NCBI GenBank assembly: GCA_934155265.1
Contig: CAKPGU010000007.1
Location: 1 to 64,000 of the forward strand
Direction: 5' to 3'
Origin: an uncultured Clostridia bacterium
GTDB lineage: Bacteria; Bacillota; Clostridia; TANB77; CAG-508
Length of the DNA: 64,000 nucleotides
Within the stretch, counting starts at the first letter, position 1. The number at the start of each line of letters is the position of its first letter. Made by a program: the position numbers and the translations under genes. Of the stretch, positions 44,091 to 53,015 are shown one piece after another. Below the pieces are notes generated by a model. It was not told the origin of the DNA. It searched no databases and saw only the letters and a program-made list of their open reading frames with translations.

Positions 44091-45801
44091 AAAAATAAAA
44101 AAATTATCAAAAATATTTATTGAAGATTATTTTCAAAAATTAAATATTTATAATAAAGATACCAAAAAAATAAATAAAAAATCAATATTATTATGGTTAA
44201 TGATAATTTGTGCATTTATAATTAGTTATTTTAGTTTTAAAGTAATAAATTGGCTTGATACTAGAGGATTAGGTGATATATTTTTAAAAGTGTATTTACC
44301 TATAATGGGAGTTATATTTACTTATCAAACTATTTTAATATGTACTAATGTATTTTATTATTCGAAAGATTTAGAATATATTTTACCATTACCAATAAAA
44401 CCCATTGAATTATTAATTTCAAAATTTATTAATTTAATTACTATAATATATTTTTCTGAATTATTATTTTTAGCAATTCCATTATTATTTTATGGACTTG
44501 TTGTACAACAAACATTATTATATTTTATTAGTATGATATTAGTATTAATATTATTTCCGATTGTTCCAGCAATATTTATTAGTATAATAATGTTATTTGT
44601 AATGCAATTATCAAAATTAATAAAAAATAAAGATATATTTCAAATAATAATTGTGACAATTTTAACAATGGTGATGACAATTGGAATTAATTATATATTA
44701 GTATCAACTTTTAATGATGGAATTATTGAAATTAATTCGGAAGAAATTACAGAGGATAATATTCAGGATTTAGCAAAAATAAATACAGAAAAAATAAATA
44801 CAAAATTAGAAAAAATAAATAATGATTTAATATTTATAAATCCATGTATAAATATGTTAAATAATATAAATATATTTAATATTATTTTTCAATTGTTTAA
44901 ATTATTAATATTGGAAATTATATTATTTATTATATTTATTTTCTTTGGAAAAAAATTATATTTAAATAATTTATTAAAAAATATAGTTTTAGCAAATAGT
45001 AAAAAAAATAAAATGAAAAATAAATATAAAAAAAATAAATATAAAAAAAATAAAATAAAAAATTCATATATAAAAAATGAATTTAGAAAAATAATAAAAA
45101 ATCCAACATTTTTTATTCAATGTATTTTTCAAAATTTATTTATAATATTTATTTTTTCAATGTTATTAAAATTATTTATTCCGATGATTATTGAGGGATT
45201 TAAAGATGAAGATGCAATAAGTAAAATTGGAATAGAAAATTTTAAATTACAAATACTTTGCATAGTGATAGGGATTATACAAATATTATATACATTTGGA
45301 AATTTGGCAATATCAGCAATATCAAGAGAAGGAAAAAATGCTGTTGTTATGAAATATTTACCAGTGGATTTATATAAACAATTTATTTATAAAGGCATTC
45401 CTTCAATAATAATGAATATTATTGGAAGTATAGCTATAATAGTAACTATATATTTACAATTAGATAATATTCCAATTTATTATGGAATAATAGTTTTTAT
45501 AATTAGTTTGATAATAAATATAATTAATACATATTTTATGATTATTGTTGATTTAAAAAAGCCTAATTTGGATTGGAATTCAGAAGCATCAGCTTTAAAA
45601 AATAATGGAAATAAATTATATCAATATGTTGTAACAATTTTAATTATTTTATTATTAACTTATTTTACAAAAATATTTAATAATGTAAAAATAATAATTT
45701 CAATACCAAGTATAATAATTGTATTATTTATGATTTTATTTTTTGAAAAAATATATGTAAAAAGAAATATAAATAAATTATTTAAAAATATAATAATTTA
45801 G
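44083..45801 (+). CDS. ABC exporter permease subunit
   Basis: 572 residues, very rich in Ile, Leu, Asn and Lys. About twelve hydrophobic segments in two blocks (about 38-290 and 345-560), separated by a striking Lys/Asn-rich cytoplasmic loop (about 305-335, repeated KYKKNK). This is the layout of the large putative ABC exporter permeases of Firmicutes, partner of the ATPase just upstream. The substrate cannot be told from sequence. Confidence 0.85.
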   Translation: MIKKIKKLSKIFIEDYFQKLNIYNKDTKKINKKSILLWLMIICAFIISYFSFKVINWLDTRGLGDIFLKVYLPIMGVIFTYQTILICTNVFYYSKDLEYILPLPIKPIELLISKFINLITIIYFSELLFLAIPLLFYGLVVQQTLLYFISMILVLILFPIVPAIFISIIMLFVMQLSKLIKNKDIFQIIIVTILTMVMTIGINYILVSTFNDGIIEINSEEITEDNIQDLAKINTEKINTKLEKINNDLIFINPCINMLNNINIFNIIFQLFKLLILEIILFIIFIFFGKKLYLNNLLKNIVLANSKKNKMKNKYKKNKYKKNKIKNSYIKNEFRKIIKNPTFFIQCIFQNLFIIFIFSMLLKLFIPMIIEGFKDEDAISKIGIENFKLQILCIVIGIIQILYTFGNLAISAISREGKNAVVMKYLPVDLYKQFIYKGIPSIIMNIIGSIAIIVTIYLQLDNIPIYYGIIVFIISLIINIINTYFMIIVDLKKPNLDWNSEASALKNNGNKLYQYVVTILIILLLTYFTKIFNNVKIIISIPSIIIVLFMILFFEKIYVKRNINKLFKNIII

Positions 45802-45837
45802 TATTTAGAATAATAAAAAATATAATAATTTTTTTGA

Positions 45838-45867
45838 CTAGCAAGAAATTTTCTTGTTAGTTTTTTT
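45838..45867 (+). terminator. Terminator of the ABC exporter pair
   Basis: CTAGCAAGAAA pairs with TTTCTTGTTAG (one G-U pair), followed by seven T. Confidence 0.85.
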
Positions 45868-45952
45868 GTTCTAAAAATTATTTAATAATAATATTATTTG
45901 ATTAGACAAGAAATAGTATATTAAAAATATTTATAAGGGGGAGTTTTATTAT

Positions 45953-46492
45953 ATGAAAAAAAATAAAAAAATATATATTGCTGTTATTAGCTTTATATTA
46001 ATAATTTTGCTTGTTATATATACCTATAAAAATATAAGTATACAGAAAAATACTGAGGACGAATATCAAGATTATACACCACAAGAAGAAATATCAGATG
46101 AACAAATGCGTCAAACAAAAGTTATATTATATTTTGAAAATATTAATAGTGGTGAGTTAGAAGCAGAAACTAAGCTTGTAGATGCCAATACTTTGATCAA
46201 GGAGCCAGAAAAAGAATTAATGAATTTATTAATAAAAGGACCTCAAAGTAGTAATTTAAAAAAATTAATTCCAGAAGGAACAGTGGTTCATAATATTACT
46301 ATAAATAATTCTTGTGCAGAAATAAATGTTTCAAATGAATTTTTAAATTATGGAGATGAAAAAAATAAATTAAAAATAATAAATAGTATTGTAAATACAT
46401 TAACAAATTTAAAAGAAATTAATTCAATTAAATTTTTGATTAATGGAGAGGTTAATAATAACTTGTCTGAAGTTTATTTAAAAAATAAATAA
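45953..46492 (+). CDS. GerMN-domain membrane protein
   Basis: 179 residues. N-terminal helix (about 7-24) then an acidic linker and a single GerMN domain (about 55-175), recognised by VDANTLIKEPEKELMNLLIKGP, a basic PEGTVV turn and LINGE near the end. The domain occurs in spore germination/sporulation protein GerM and in the LpqB group; here it occurs once, without a lipobox cysteine. It probably acts in the envelope, perhaps in sporulation. AAGGGGGAG precedes the ATG. Confidence 0.8.
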   Translation: MKKNKKIYIAVISFILIILLVIYTYKNISIQKNTEDEYQDYTPQEEISDEQMRQTKVILYFENINSGELEAETKLVDANTLIKEPEKELMNLLIKGPQSSNLKKLIPEGTVVHNITINNSCAEINVSNEFLNYGDEKNKLKIINSIVNTLTNLKEINSIKFLINGEVNNNLSEVYLKNK

Positions 46493-47329
46493 AATTTAAT
46501 AATATAGAATTTTATATTATAGACACAATTTCTCATAAAACAAGGTAATATATTTTATAAGATTTATATGAATTAAACAAAATTAACAGGAAAAAACTTA
46601 CAGCTCAAAATAAAAAAAGTGAAAAAAATTTAATTAAATATAAATTAATAAGAATATTGTATATTCACGTGTAAATGCTGATAAATAGAGCACTTTAAGA
46701 TACACTTATAAATTAAAAATAATTGTAAATGAATATAAAATTTGACTTGCTAATTTGAAGTATAAAAATTATTTATAAAAATTTTGAACAGTAAAATAAA
46801 AAATTTTATTGCAATATTTAAAGAAAATATAAGTATACAAAATAAGGTTGAAAATTAAAATTGATATAATTTTTTGTAATCATTTAAAAGCTATTATAAA
46901 AAAATAAAAAATTTTACCTTATTAAATTCTAAATAATAAAAATAAATTTAATTAAATCATTATTTAAAATTTAACTAAATAATAAAATTTTTTTATTTTA
47001 TAAATAATTAATTAAATAAAAATAAAAAAATTTCAGATATTATTTTTTATAAATAATATTAAAATATAATTAAAAATAAAATATATAAAAATAAAATTTT
47101 AATATAAAAAATAACAATAAAATTATTTAAAAAATTTATGAAAATAAAAAAATATATTTAATAAAAAATAATTATTAATATAAAATAAAAAAATATTTAA
47201 ATGATTAATAAAAAACAATTTATTTATTTTATAAAAAAATAAAAATTTAAATATTAAAAATTAATTTTATTAAATTTTAATAGAGCAAAAAATTCATAAA
47301 AATTTTAATAATGTTTTTTAGAAAATAAT
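46491..47329. repeat. Tandem AT-rich repeat, copy 1
   Basis: First of three roughly 0.84 kb units, beginning AAAATTTAATAATATAGAAT. No open frame. The first 400 bases are related but not identical to copies 2 and 3; the last 260 or so (about 47025-47290) look identical to copy 2. A hairpin in the core is TGCTG (46676-46680)/GAGCA, mismatched, where the other copies pair perfectly. Confidence 0.88.
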
Positions 47330-48165
47330 AAAATTTAATAATATAGAATTTTATATTGTGGATATAATTTCGTATAAAGCAGGGTAACGTATTTTATAAG
47401 ATTAATTGAATTAAATAAAATCAGCAGGAAAAAACTTACAGTTAAAGATAAAAAAGTGAAAAAAATTTAATTAAATATAAATTAACAAAAATATTATATA
47501 TCCACTTGTAAATGCTGATAAATACAGCAATTTAAGATATACTTATAAATTTAAAATGATTGTAAATTAATATAAAATCGGACTTGTAAATTTGAAGTAT
47601 AAAAAATTATTTATAAAAATTTTGAACAGTAAAATAAAAAATTTTATTGTAATATTTAAAGAAAATATAAGTATGCAAAATAAGGTTGAAAATTAAAATT
47701 GATATAATTTTTTTGTGATGATTTAAATGTTGCTATAAAAATATAGTAAAAATTGAACTATTAAAATTTAATTAATAATGATAAATTTTTTCTATTTAAT
47801 TAAAATATTATTTGAAATTTAATTAATAATAATTTGAATTTTTTTATTTTATAAATAATTAATTAAATAAAAAAATTTCAGATATTATTTTTTATAAATA
47901 ATATTAAAATATAATTAAAAATAAAATATATAAAAATAAAATTTTAATATAAAAAATAACAATAAAATTATTTAAAAAATTTATGAAAATAAAAAAATAT
48001 ATTTAATAAAAAATAATTATTAATATAAAATAAAAAAATATTTAAATGATTAATAAAAAACAATTTATTTATTTTATAAAAAAATAAAAATTTAAATATT
48101 AAAAATTAATTTTATTAAATTTTAATAGAGCAAAAAAATTTTAATAATGTTTTTTAGAAAATAAT
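47330..48165. repeat. Tandem AT-rich repeat, copy 2
   Basis: Same start string as copy 1, period 839. It contains TGCTG-ATAAATA-CAGCA (47513-47529), a perfect hairpin, and the pair GTGGATATA (47358-47366)/TATATCCAC (47497-47505), which could close a 150-base domain. Confidence 0.88.
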
Positions 48166-48876
48166 AAAATTTAATAATATAGAATTTTATATTGTGGATA
48201 TAATTTTGTATAAAGTAGGGTAACATATTTTATAAAATTAATATGAATTAAATAAAATGAGCAGGAAAAAAATTACAGTTCAAAATAAAAAAAGTGAAAA
48301 AATTTTAATTAAATATAAATTAACAAGAATATTATATATCCACGTGTAAATGCTGATAAATACAGCACTTTAGGATATATTTATAAATTTAAAATGATTG
48401 TAAATTAATATAAAATTTGACTTGCAAATTTGAAACATAAAAAATTATTTATAAAGATTTTGAACAGTAAAATAAAAAATTTCATTGTAATATTTAAAGA
48501 AAATATAAGTATGCAAAATAAGGTTGAAATTTAAAGCTGGTATAATTTTTGGTAATCATTTAAAGGTTGTTATAAAAATATAATAAAAAATTTACCCTTA
48601 TTAAATTCTAAATAATAAAAATAAATTTAATTAAATCATTATTTAAAATTTAATTAGATAATAAAATTTTTTTATTTTATAAATAATTAATTAAATAAAA
48701 ATAAAAGTAATTTAAATATAATAATAAATAAAATATATAAAAATATATTTAATAAAAATTAAATATTAATATAAAATAAAAAACGGTTTATTTAGTTTAT
48801 TAAAAAATAATAATTTAAATATATTAATAAAAAATACTATGTTATTAAAATTAATAGCATAGCATTAAAATTAAAT
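48166..48876. repeat. Tandem AT-rich repeat, copy 3 (3' part diverged)
   Basis: Same start, period 836. It keeps the hairpin (48351-48367) and the pair GTGGATATA (48194-48202)/TATATCCAC (48335-48343). Similarity is clear to about 48700, then the unit is shortened by deletion and runs into the polyproline gene. Confidence 0.85.
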
Positions 48877-49119
48877 TTATTTAAATAAGTAATATATTTT
48901 AATATATTTAATAAAATTACTAAAATTATTTAAAAAATATTCAACATCATTTAGTGAATTACAAGTATTTTTTTTTATTGCAATAAAATCAAATTTTTTA
49001 TGAGGATTTTTTTTCTTTTTTGGATTAGGCGGCTTTGGAGGAGGTGGTGCAGGAGGAGGCGGAGGATTAGATCTAGAATAATTATAAGAAAAAGGTAAAT
49101 ATTTATTAAATTGATTCAT
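48877..49119 (-). CDS. Small polyproline protein
   Basis: 80 residues. After a short Tyr/Asn-rich start comes a proline tract (SNPPPPPAPPPPKPPNPKKKK, residues 17-37), then a basic stretch and a C-terminal helix-like part (NDVEYFLNNFSNFIKYIKIYYL). The ribosome binding site is weak (GAGTGTG), but the tract is G/C-rich in an otherwise A/T-rich region, which argues for selection on coding. No family recognised. Such Pro-rich small proteins in spore formers are sometimes coat or surface proteins; that is only a suggestion. Translation would need EF-P. Confidence 0.6.
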   Translation of the reverse strand: MNQFNKYLPFSYNYSRSNPPPPPAPPPPKPPNPKKKKNPHKKFDFIAIKKNTCNSLNDVEYFLNNFSNFIKYIKIYYLFK

Positions 49120-49178
49120 AAAATCACACTCGCTTTTGTTTTTTTATATATTATATGCAAATAATAATGAAATTGTAA

Positions 49179-49217
49179 AACCTCATCCTAATATAAAATT
49201 AGGATGAGGTTGTTTTC
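49179..49217. terminator. Bidirectional terminator between two leftward small genes
   Basis: AACCTCATCCTAA pairs with TTAGGATGAGGTT (13 bp), with T-rich sequence on both sides. It directly follows the stop of the 55-residue gene on the minus strand. Confidence 0.88.
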
Positions 49218-49385
49218 TCAATCTTTTCCCAAGAAAATTATTACTAGGAAAAAAATAATGAGTATAATCATTAAAACGTACCAATACTTTACCAGAAGGT
49301 AAAGTACAACGAAAAAACATACAAGGCCTGCTATAACTGGAACTATCTCAGGAAGTAATAATAACATCAAAAGCAGGAATGCCAT
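49218..49385 (-). CDS. 55-residue two-span membrane protein
   Basis: Short gene with a clear AAAGGAG eight bases before the ATG. The product starts MAFLLLMLLLLPEIVPVIAG, has a short basic turn (VKYWY) and a second hydrophobic segment, ending FLGKD. Two membrane helices and little else. The strong ribosome binding site and the terminator just after the stop support it being real. Function unknown; it is divergent from rsmI. Confidence 0.7.
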   Translation of the reverse strand: MAFLLLMLLLLPEIVPVIAGLVCFFVVLYLLVKYWYVLMIILIIFFLVIIFLGKD

Positions 49386-49511
49386 TGTAAATGCTCCTTT
49401 CTGATATATTTTTTTGATTTAATACGATTTACAGCATTATTATACCACAAAATTTGCAAAAATGATAGTATTATGTTAAAATATTATTGCATAAAAAGGA
49501 GAGGAATGAAA

Positions 49512-50333
49512 ATGAGTGGAAAATTATATATAGTAGCGACTCCGATAGGAAATTTAGAAGATATAACTTTAAGAGCTTTAAATGTTTTAAGAGAAGTTGA
49601 TGTTATTGCTGCAGAAGATACAAGACAAACTTTAAAACTATTGAATCATTTTGAAATTTCAAAGCCTTTAATTAGTTATCATAGGCATAATGAGGATATA
49701 AAAAGTAATTTATTAATTGAAAAATTAAATAATGGTGAAAATATAGCATTAGTTTCAGATGCAGGAACACCTGGAATTTGTGATCCTGGCGAAGAAGTAA
49801 TAAAAAAATCAATAGAAGAAGGTATTGCAGTAATACCAATTCCTGGAGCTTGCGCAATGATAAATGCATTAATTGCTTCTGGATTACCTACAAAAGAATT
49901 TAATTTTTTAGGTTTTTTACCTTTAAATAAAAAATTAAGAAAAGAAAAATTAAATGAAATAGAAAATTCTGAAAAAACAATTATAATTTATGAAGCACCA
50001 CACAAAATGAAAACTACTTTATTGGATTTAAAAAATATATTAAAAAATAGAAAAATTGTTTTAGCAAGAGAATTAACTAAAATTCATGAGGAATTTATTA
50101 GAAAAGATATTGAGGAATTATTACAAGAAATTGATGACTTAAAAGGGGAAATGATTTTAATTATAGAAGGAAATAAAGTAGAAGATAAAGAAGAAAATGG
50201 ATTAAATAATTTATCTTTAGAAGAGCATTATAAATATTATGAAAAACAAGGATTAGATAAAAAAGAAATAATAAAAAAAATAGCTAAAGATAGAAATGTA
50301 AGTAAAAACGAAATTTATATGAAATTTATTTAA
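49512..50333 (+). CDS. rsmI: 16S rRNA 2'-O-ribose C1402 methyltransferase RsmI
   Basis: About 273 residues. Tetrapyrrole-methylase fold: GKLYIVATPIGNLEDITLRA, VDVIAAEDTRQT, SDAGTPGICDPG and IPIPGACAMINALIASGL are diagnostic for RsmI (YraL). The C terminus is a small helix-turn-helix-like end. An ATG two codons earlier (49506) is an equally possible start behind AAGGAGAGG. Confidence 0.95.
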   Translation: MSGKLYIVATPIGNLEDITLRALNVLREVDVIAAEDTRQTLKLLNHFEISKPLISYHRHNEDIKSNLLIEKLNNGENIALVSDAGTPGICDPGEEVIKKSIEEGIAVIPIPGACAMINALIASGLPTKEFNFLGFLPLNKKLRKEKLNEIENSEKTIIIYEAPHKMKTTLLDLKNILKNRKIVLARELTKIHEEFIRKDIEELLQEIDDLKGEMILIIEGNKVEDKEENGLNNLSLEEHYKYYEKQGLDKKEIIKKIAKDRNVSKNEIYMKFI

Positions 50334-50360
50334 AAAAGGATATCATATGATATCCTTTTT
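50333..50360. terminator. Shared terminator of rsmI and the AbrB-like gene
   Basis: A perfect palindrome, AAAAAGGATATCAT facing ATGATATCCTTTTT, at the meeting point of the two converging genes. Confidence 0.9.
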
Positions 50361-50361
50361 A

Positions 50362-50622
50362 TTATTCTTCTTCACTCATATCTATATCAGATAATTTTTG
50401 AGCACATTTTGTGCAAACTAATTTATCTTTATAAGAAATTAAATTTTTTGAATTTCCGCAAAAAATACAATTTGGTTCATATTTTTTTAATATAATAGAA
50501 GAACCGTCTACATATATTTCAATAGGATCTTTTTCAGCAATGTCAAATTTATTTCTAATTTCTATAGGGATAACAACTCTTCCTAGTTCATCAACTTTTC
50601 TAACAATTCCTGTTGATTTCAT
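50362..50622 (-). CDS. AbrB/SpoVT-type transcriptional regulator with zinc-ribbon end
   Basis: 86 residues. Residues 1-48 are a swapped-hairpin AbrB domain (STGIVRKVDELGRVVIPIEIR), the DNA-binding fold of AbrB, Abh and SpoVT. Residues 50-80 contain CIFCGN and CTKC, a four-cysteine pattern suggesting a zinc ribbon. AbrB-type proteins control transition to sporulation in Bacillus. AAGGAGG lies six bases before the ATG. Placed head to head with spmA. Confidence 0.9.
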   Translation of the reverse strand: MKSTGIVRKVDELGRVVIPIEIRNKFDIAEKDPIEIYVDGSSIILKKYEPNCIFCGNSKNLISYKDKLVCTKCAQKLSDIDMSEEE

Positions 50623-50766
50623 AATTCATCCTCCTTAAACATATAATCAATTCATTATTATGATAACATAGATAATAAAATTGGTCAATAAAAATTTCAA
50701 AATATTGTAAAAAATATTGTTATATTTTTGCAATTTGTATAATATATATGTAAAGATGGAGGAGAA

Positions 50767-51348
50767 ATGTTAAATATATTATGGCCAATTTTTATAATAA
50801 TATCAATAATTTTTGCGATATTTTCTGGAAATATTGAAGAAATAAATAATTCTATTTTTGAATCTACACAAAGTGCTATTAATTTAACATTAACATTACT
50901 GGGAGCGACTTGCTTGTGGAGTGGAATAATGGAAATTGCATCCAAAACAGAAATAATAAAAAAATTATCTAAAATATTAAATAAAATAACAAAAAAATTT
51001 TTCTATGATTTAAATTCTGAATCAAAATCTTATAATAATATAATTATGAATATTATTGCTAATATTTTAGGACTAGGGAATGCAGCTACTCCATTGGGGT
51101 TAAAGGCAATGAGTGAATTACAAAAAGAAAATAATGAAAAAGAAAGATTGTCTGATAATATGATGATGCTTATTGTTCTAAATACAGCTTCTTTACAAAT
51201 AATTCCAACTACAGTCATTGCTGTTAGGAGTTCATTAGGTTCAAGTAATCCTACTCAAATAATTGTTCCAGTATGGATTGCTACAATAGGTGCTGCTTTT
51301 GTTGGGATATTTGTTGCTAAAATTATAATTAGAGTTACGAGAAATTGA
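50767..51348 (+). CDS. spmA: Spore maturation protein A
   Basis: 193 residues, polytopic membrane protein of the nucleoside-recognition (Gate) family: ESTQSAINLTLTLLGATCLWSG and LGLGNAATPLGLKAM are the conserved segments. With SpmB it is needed for spore core dehydration in Bacillus and Clostridium. GGAGGAGAA precedes the ATG, and spmB follows after ten bases. Confidence 0.94.
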   Translation: MLNILWPIFIIISIIFAIFSGNIEEINNSIFESTQSAINLTLTLLGATCLWSGIMEIASKTEIIKKLSKILNKITKKFFYDLNSESKSYNNIIMNIIANILGLGNAATPLGLKAMSELQKENNEKERLSDNMMMLIVLNTASLQIIPTTVIAVRSSLGSSNPTQIIVPVWIATIGAAFVGIFVAKIIIRVTRN

Positions 51349-51358
51349 AAGGAATTTT

Positions 51359-51892
51359 ATGAATGTTATAAATTATATTTCTACTTTGGCTGTGCCAATT
51401 ACTATTTTATTTATAATTCTATATGCTGTTAAAGAAAAGATTGAGATATTTGATTTATTTTTAAAGGGAGCTACAGAGGGGATTGAAATAACTTTGAAAA
51501 TTTTTCCTACTCTTATTGGATTATTTTTGGCTATAGGAATGCTTAACAGTTCAGGAATATTAGATTTTACGACAATGATAATTTCTCCAGTATTAAATTT
51601 AATAGGATTTCCAAAAGAAATTGTTCCGTTAGCAATATTACGTCCGATTTCTGGCAGTGCCTCTATGGCAATTGCAACTAATATTATAAAGCAAAATGGA
51701 GTAGATTCTTTTATTGGTATATTAGCAGCTGTTATTATGGGTTCCACAGAAACTACATTATATACAATAGCAGTATATACAAGCAGTGTTAAGATAAAAG
51801 ATACAAGAGGAATAATAATAGCTTGTCTAGCTGCAGATATTACAGGAATAGTGGTTTCTTTTTTTGTCTGTAAATTAATAATAGGAATGTAA
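51359..51892 (+). CDS. spmB: Spore maturation protein B
   Basis: 177 residues, second half of the SpmA/SpmB pair, also a Gate-domain membrane protein: LFLKGATEGIEITLKIFPTL, ILRPISGSASMAI and AVIMGSTETTLYTIAVY. Its presence with spmA and spoIIR shows the organism forms, or recently formed, endospores. GAAAGGAA precedes the ATG. Confidence 0.95.
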   Translation: MNVINYISTLAVPITILFIILYAVKEKIEIFDLFLKGATEGIEITLKIFPTLIGLFLAIGMLNSSGILDFTTMIISPVLNLIGFPKEIVPLAILRPISGSASMAIATNIIKQNGVDSFIGILAAVIMGSTETTLYTIAVYTSSVKIKDTRGIIIACLAADITGIVVSFFVCKLIIGM

Positions 51893-51900
51893 GGTCGATT

Positions 51901-51950
51901 TTTGTCGAACGATTTTTCTTGACATATGAAAAAAATGGGTGTACTATAAT
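51901..51950 (+). promoter_or_regulatory. Promoter after spmB with the shared upstream element
   Basis: TTGACA (51919-51924) with a -10 in TACTATAAT (51942-51950; spacer 17 to TACTAT or 20 to TATAAT). Bases 51901-51924 match 12549-12526 (minus strand) at 23 of 24 positions. No coding gene starts downstream on this strand; it may make the structured RNA next to it. Confidence 0.6.
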
Positions 51951-51989
51951 GACAGAAAGAAAATTAATTCAAAGATTTTTTTGTAATAA

Positions 51990-52192
51990 AGTTTTTAATC
52001 TTGTAAAGGAAATAATTAATAATTCCCCATAAATAAAATTTATAAATAATTTCCTTGATTTATATCTTAATAATTATTGCTAAATTTTTTGATAAAATAT
52101 TACACTAAGTTTAGGCCCCTAATCCTAATTAGTAATAAATATAATACCCCTAAAAATTATATGATATCAAAATTATTTCCTTTACAAAACCA
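51990..52192 (-). ncRNA. Candidate rod-like small RNA (possibly 6S RNA)
   Basis: The 300-base gap between spmB and the YycJ gene has no gene. TTGTAAAGGAAATAATT (52001-52017) is the exact reverse complement of 52171-52187, giving a 17-bp closing helix 153 bases apart. Within, further stems (TATTACTAA/TTAGTGTAATA, TTAG-GGGC-CTAA) prolong the rod, with a small hairpin (ATAAAT/ATTTAT) on one side of a central loop. Size (about 190 nt) and outline recall 6S RNA. On the minus strand TTGTCC-17-TATAAT (52227-52199) would start transcription five bases before the helix; the plus strand also has a promoter, so orientation is not settled. Confidence 0.45.
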
Positions 52193-52199
52193 ATATAAA

Positions 52200-52994
52200 T
52201 TATAAAGTAATTAAATTACCTGGACAATCTCTACTTGCAACAGACAGGCTTAATGAATCATTATTAGCATTATTGCTAATTAATTCGTCAACTACTGTTT
52301 GATAGGCAAGAGCAGGAAAATTACTTTCTTTACTTAAATGCCCAAGCATTGCAGTTTTTAAATTACCGTTTTTTGTTAAATATGTAATTGTTTTTCCGGC
52401 CATTGTATTAGATAAATGTCCATTTTCACTTGCAATTCTAGATTTTAATTTAAATGGATAAGCACAACATTTTAATACTTCTGTATCATAATTAGATTCT
52501 AATAATATAAATTTACTACCTTCTAATTTATCAACAATTGCTTTAGTCATATGACCAATATCTGTTGCGATACTTATTTGAGTGTCATTATCTTTTATTA
52601 TGTTGAATCCGCAAGGATTTGCAGCATCATGAGGTATACTAAAAGGCAAAACTTCTAAATCCTCTATAAAGAATTTTTCATTTGGGTTAAAAAAATTAAT
52701 GTTTTTTTCTGATATTTTTTCTGTTTGTTTTGGCATTGCATCAAATGTTTCTTTTGTAGCAAAAACCGGAATATCAAATTTTCTTGATATTGTTGATAAT
52801 CCCTTTATATGGTCTGCATGTTCATGAGTTACTAAAATAGCATTAATTGAAGAAGGATTAACTTCAATAGAATTTAAAGCTTCTTCAATTTTCTTACAAC
52901 TCATACCTGCGTCTACAAGGATTTTTGTATTTTCACTTTCTACAAATAAACTATTTCCACTGCTTCCACTATATAAACTACAAAAATTTAGCAT
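52200..52994 (-). CDS. MBL-fold hydrolase, YycJ/WalJ family
   Basis: 264 residues. Metallo-beta-lactamase fold with the metal motif THEHADHIKG (about 57-66), an early SGSSGNSLFVE and later ATDIGHM and ENGHLSNTMAG. These are the YycJ/WalJ family markers; members are linked to cell-wall or DNA repair control as 5'-exonuclease-like enzymes. Here it is apart from the walKR operon and follows murA on the same strand after 21 bases, so the two are probably co-transcribed. Confidence 0.9.
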   Translation of the reverse strand: MLNFCSLYSGSSGNSLFVESENTKILVDAGMSCKKIEEALNSIEVNPSSINAILVTHEHADHIKGLSTISRKFDIPVFATKETFDAMPKQTEKISEKNINFFNPNEKFFIEDLEVLPFSIPHDAANPCGFNIIKDNDTQISIATDIGHMTKAIVDKLEGSKFILLESNYDTEVLKCCAYPFKLKSRIASENGHLSNTMAGKTITYLTKNGNLKTAMLGHLSKESNFPALAYQTVVDELISNNANNDSLSLSVASRDCPGNLITL

Positions 52995-53015
52995 ATGTAT
53001 TTCTTCTTTCTAATG

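Noticed and set aside
46491..48876. CRISPR array or insertion sequence
   Set aside because: The repeats are 0.84 kb units without short regular spacers, transposase frame, terminal inverted repeats or target duplications.
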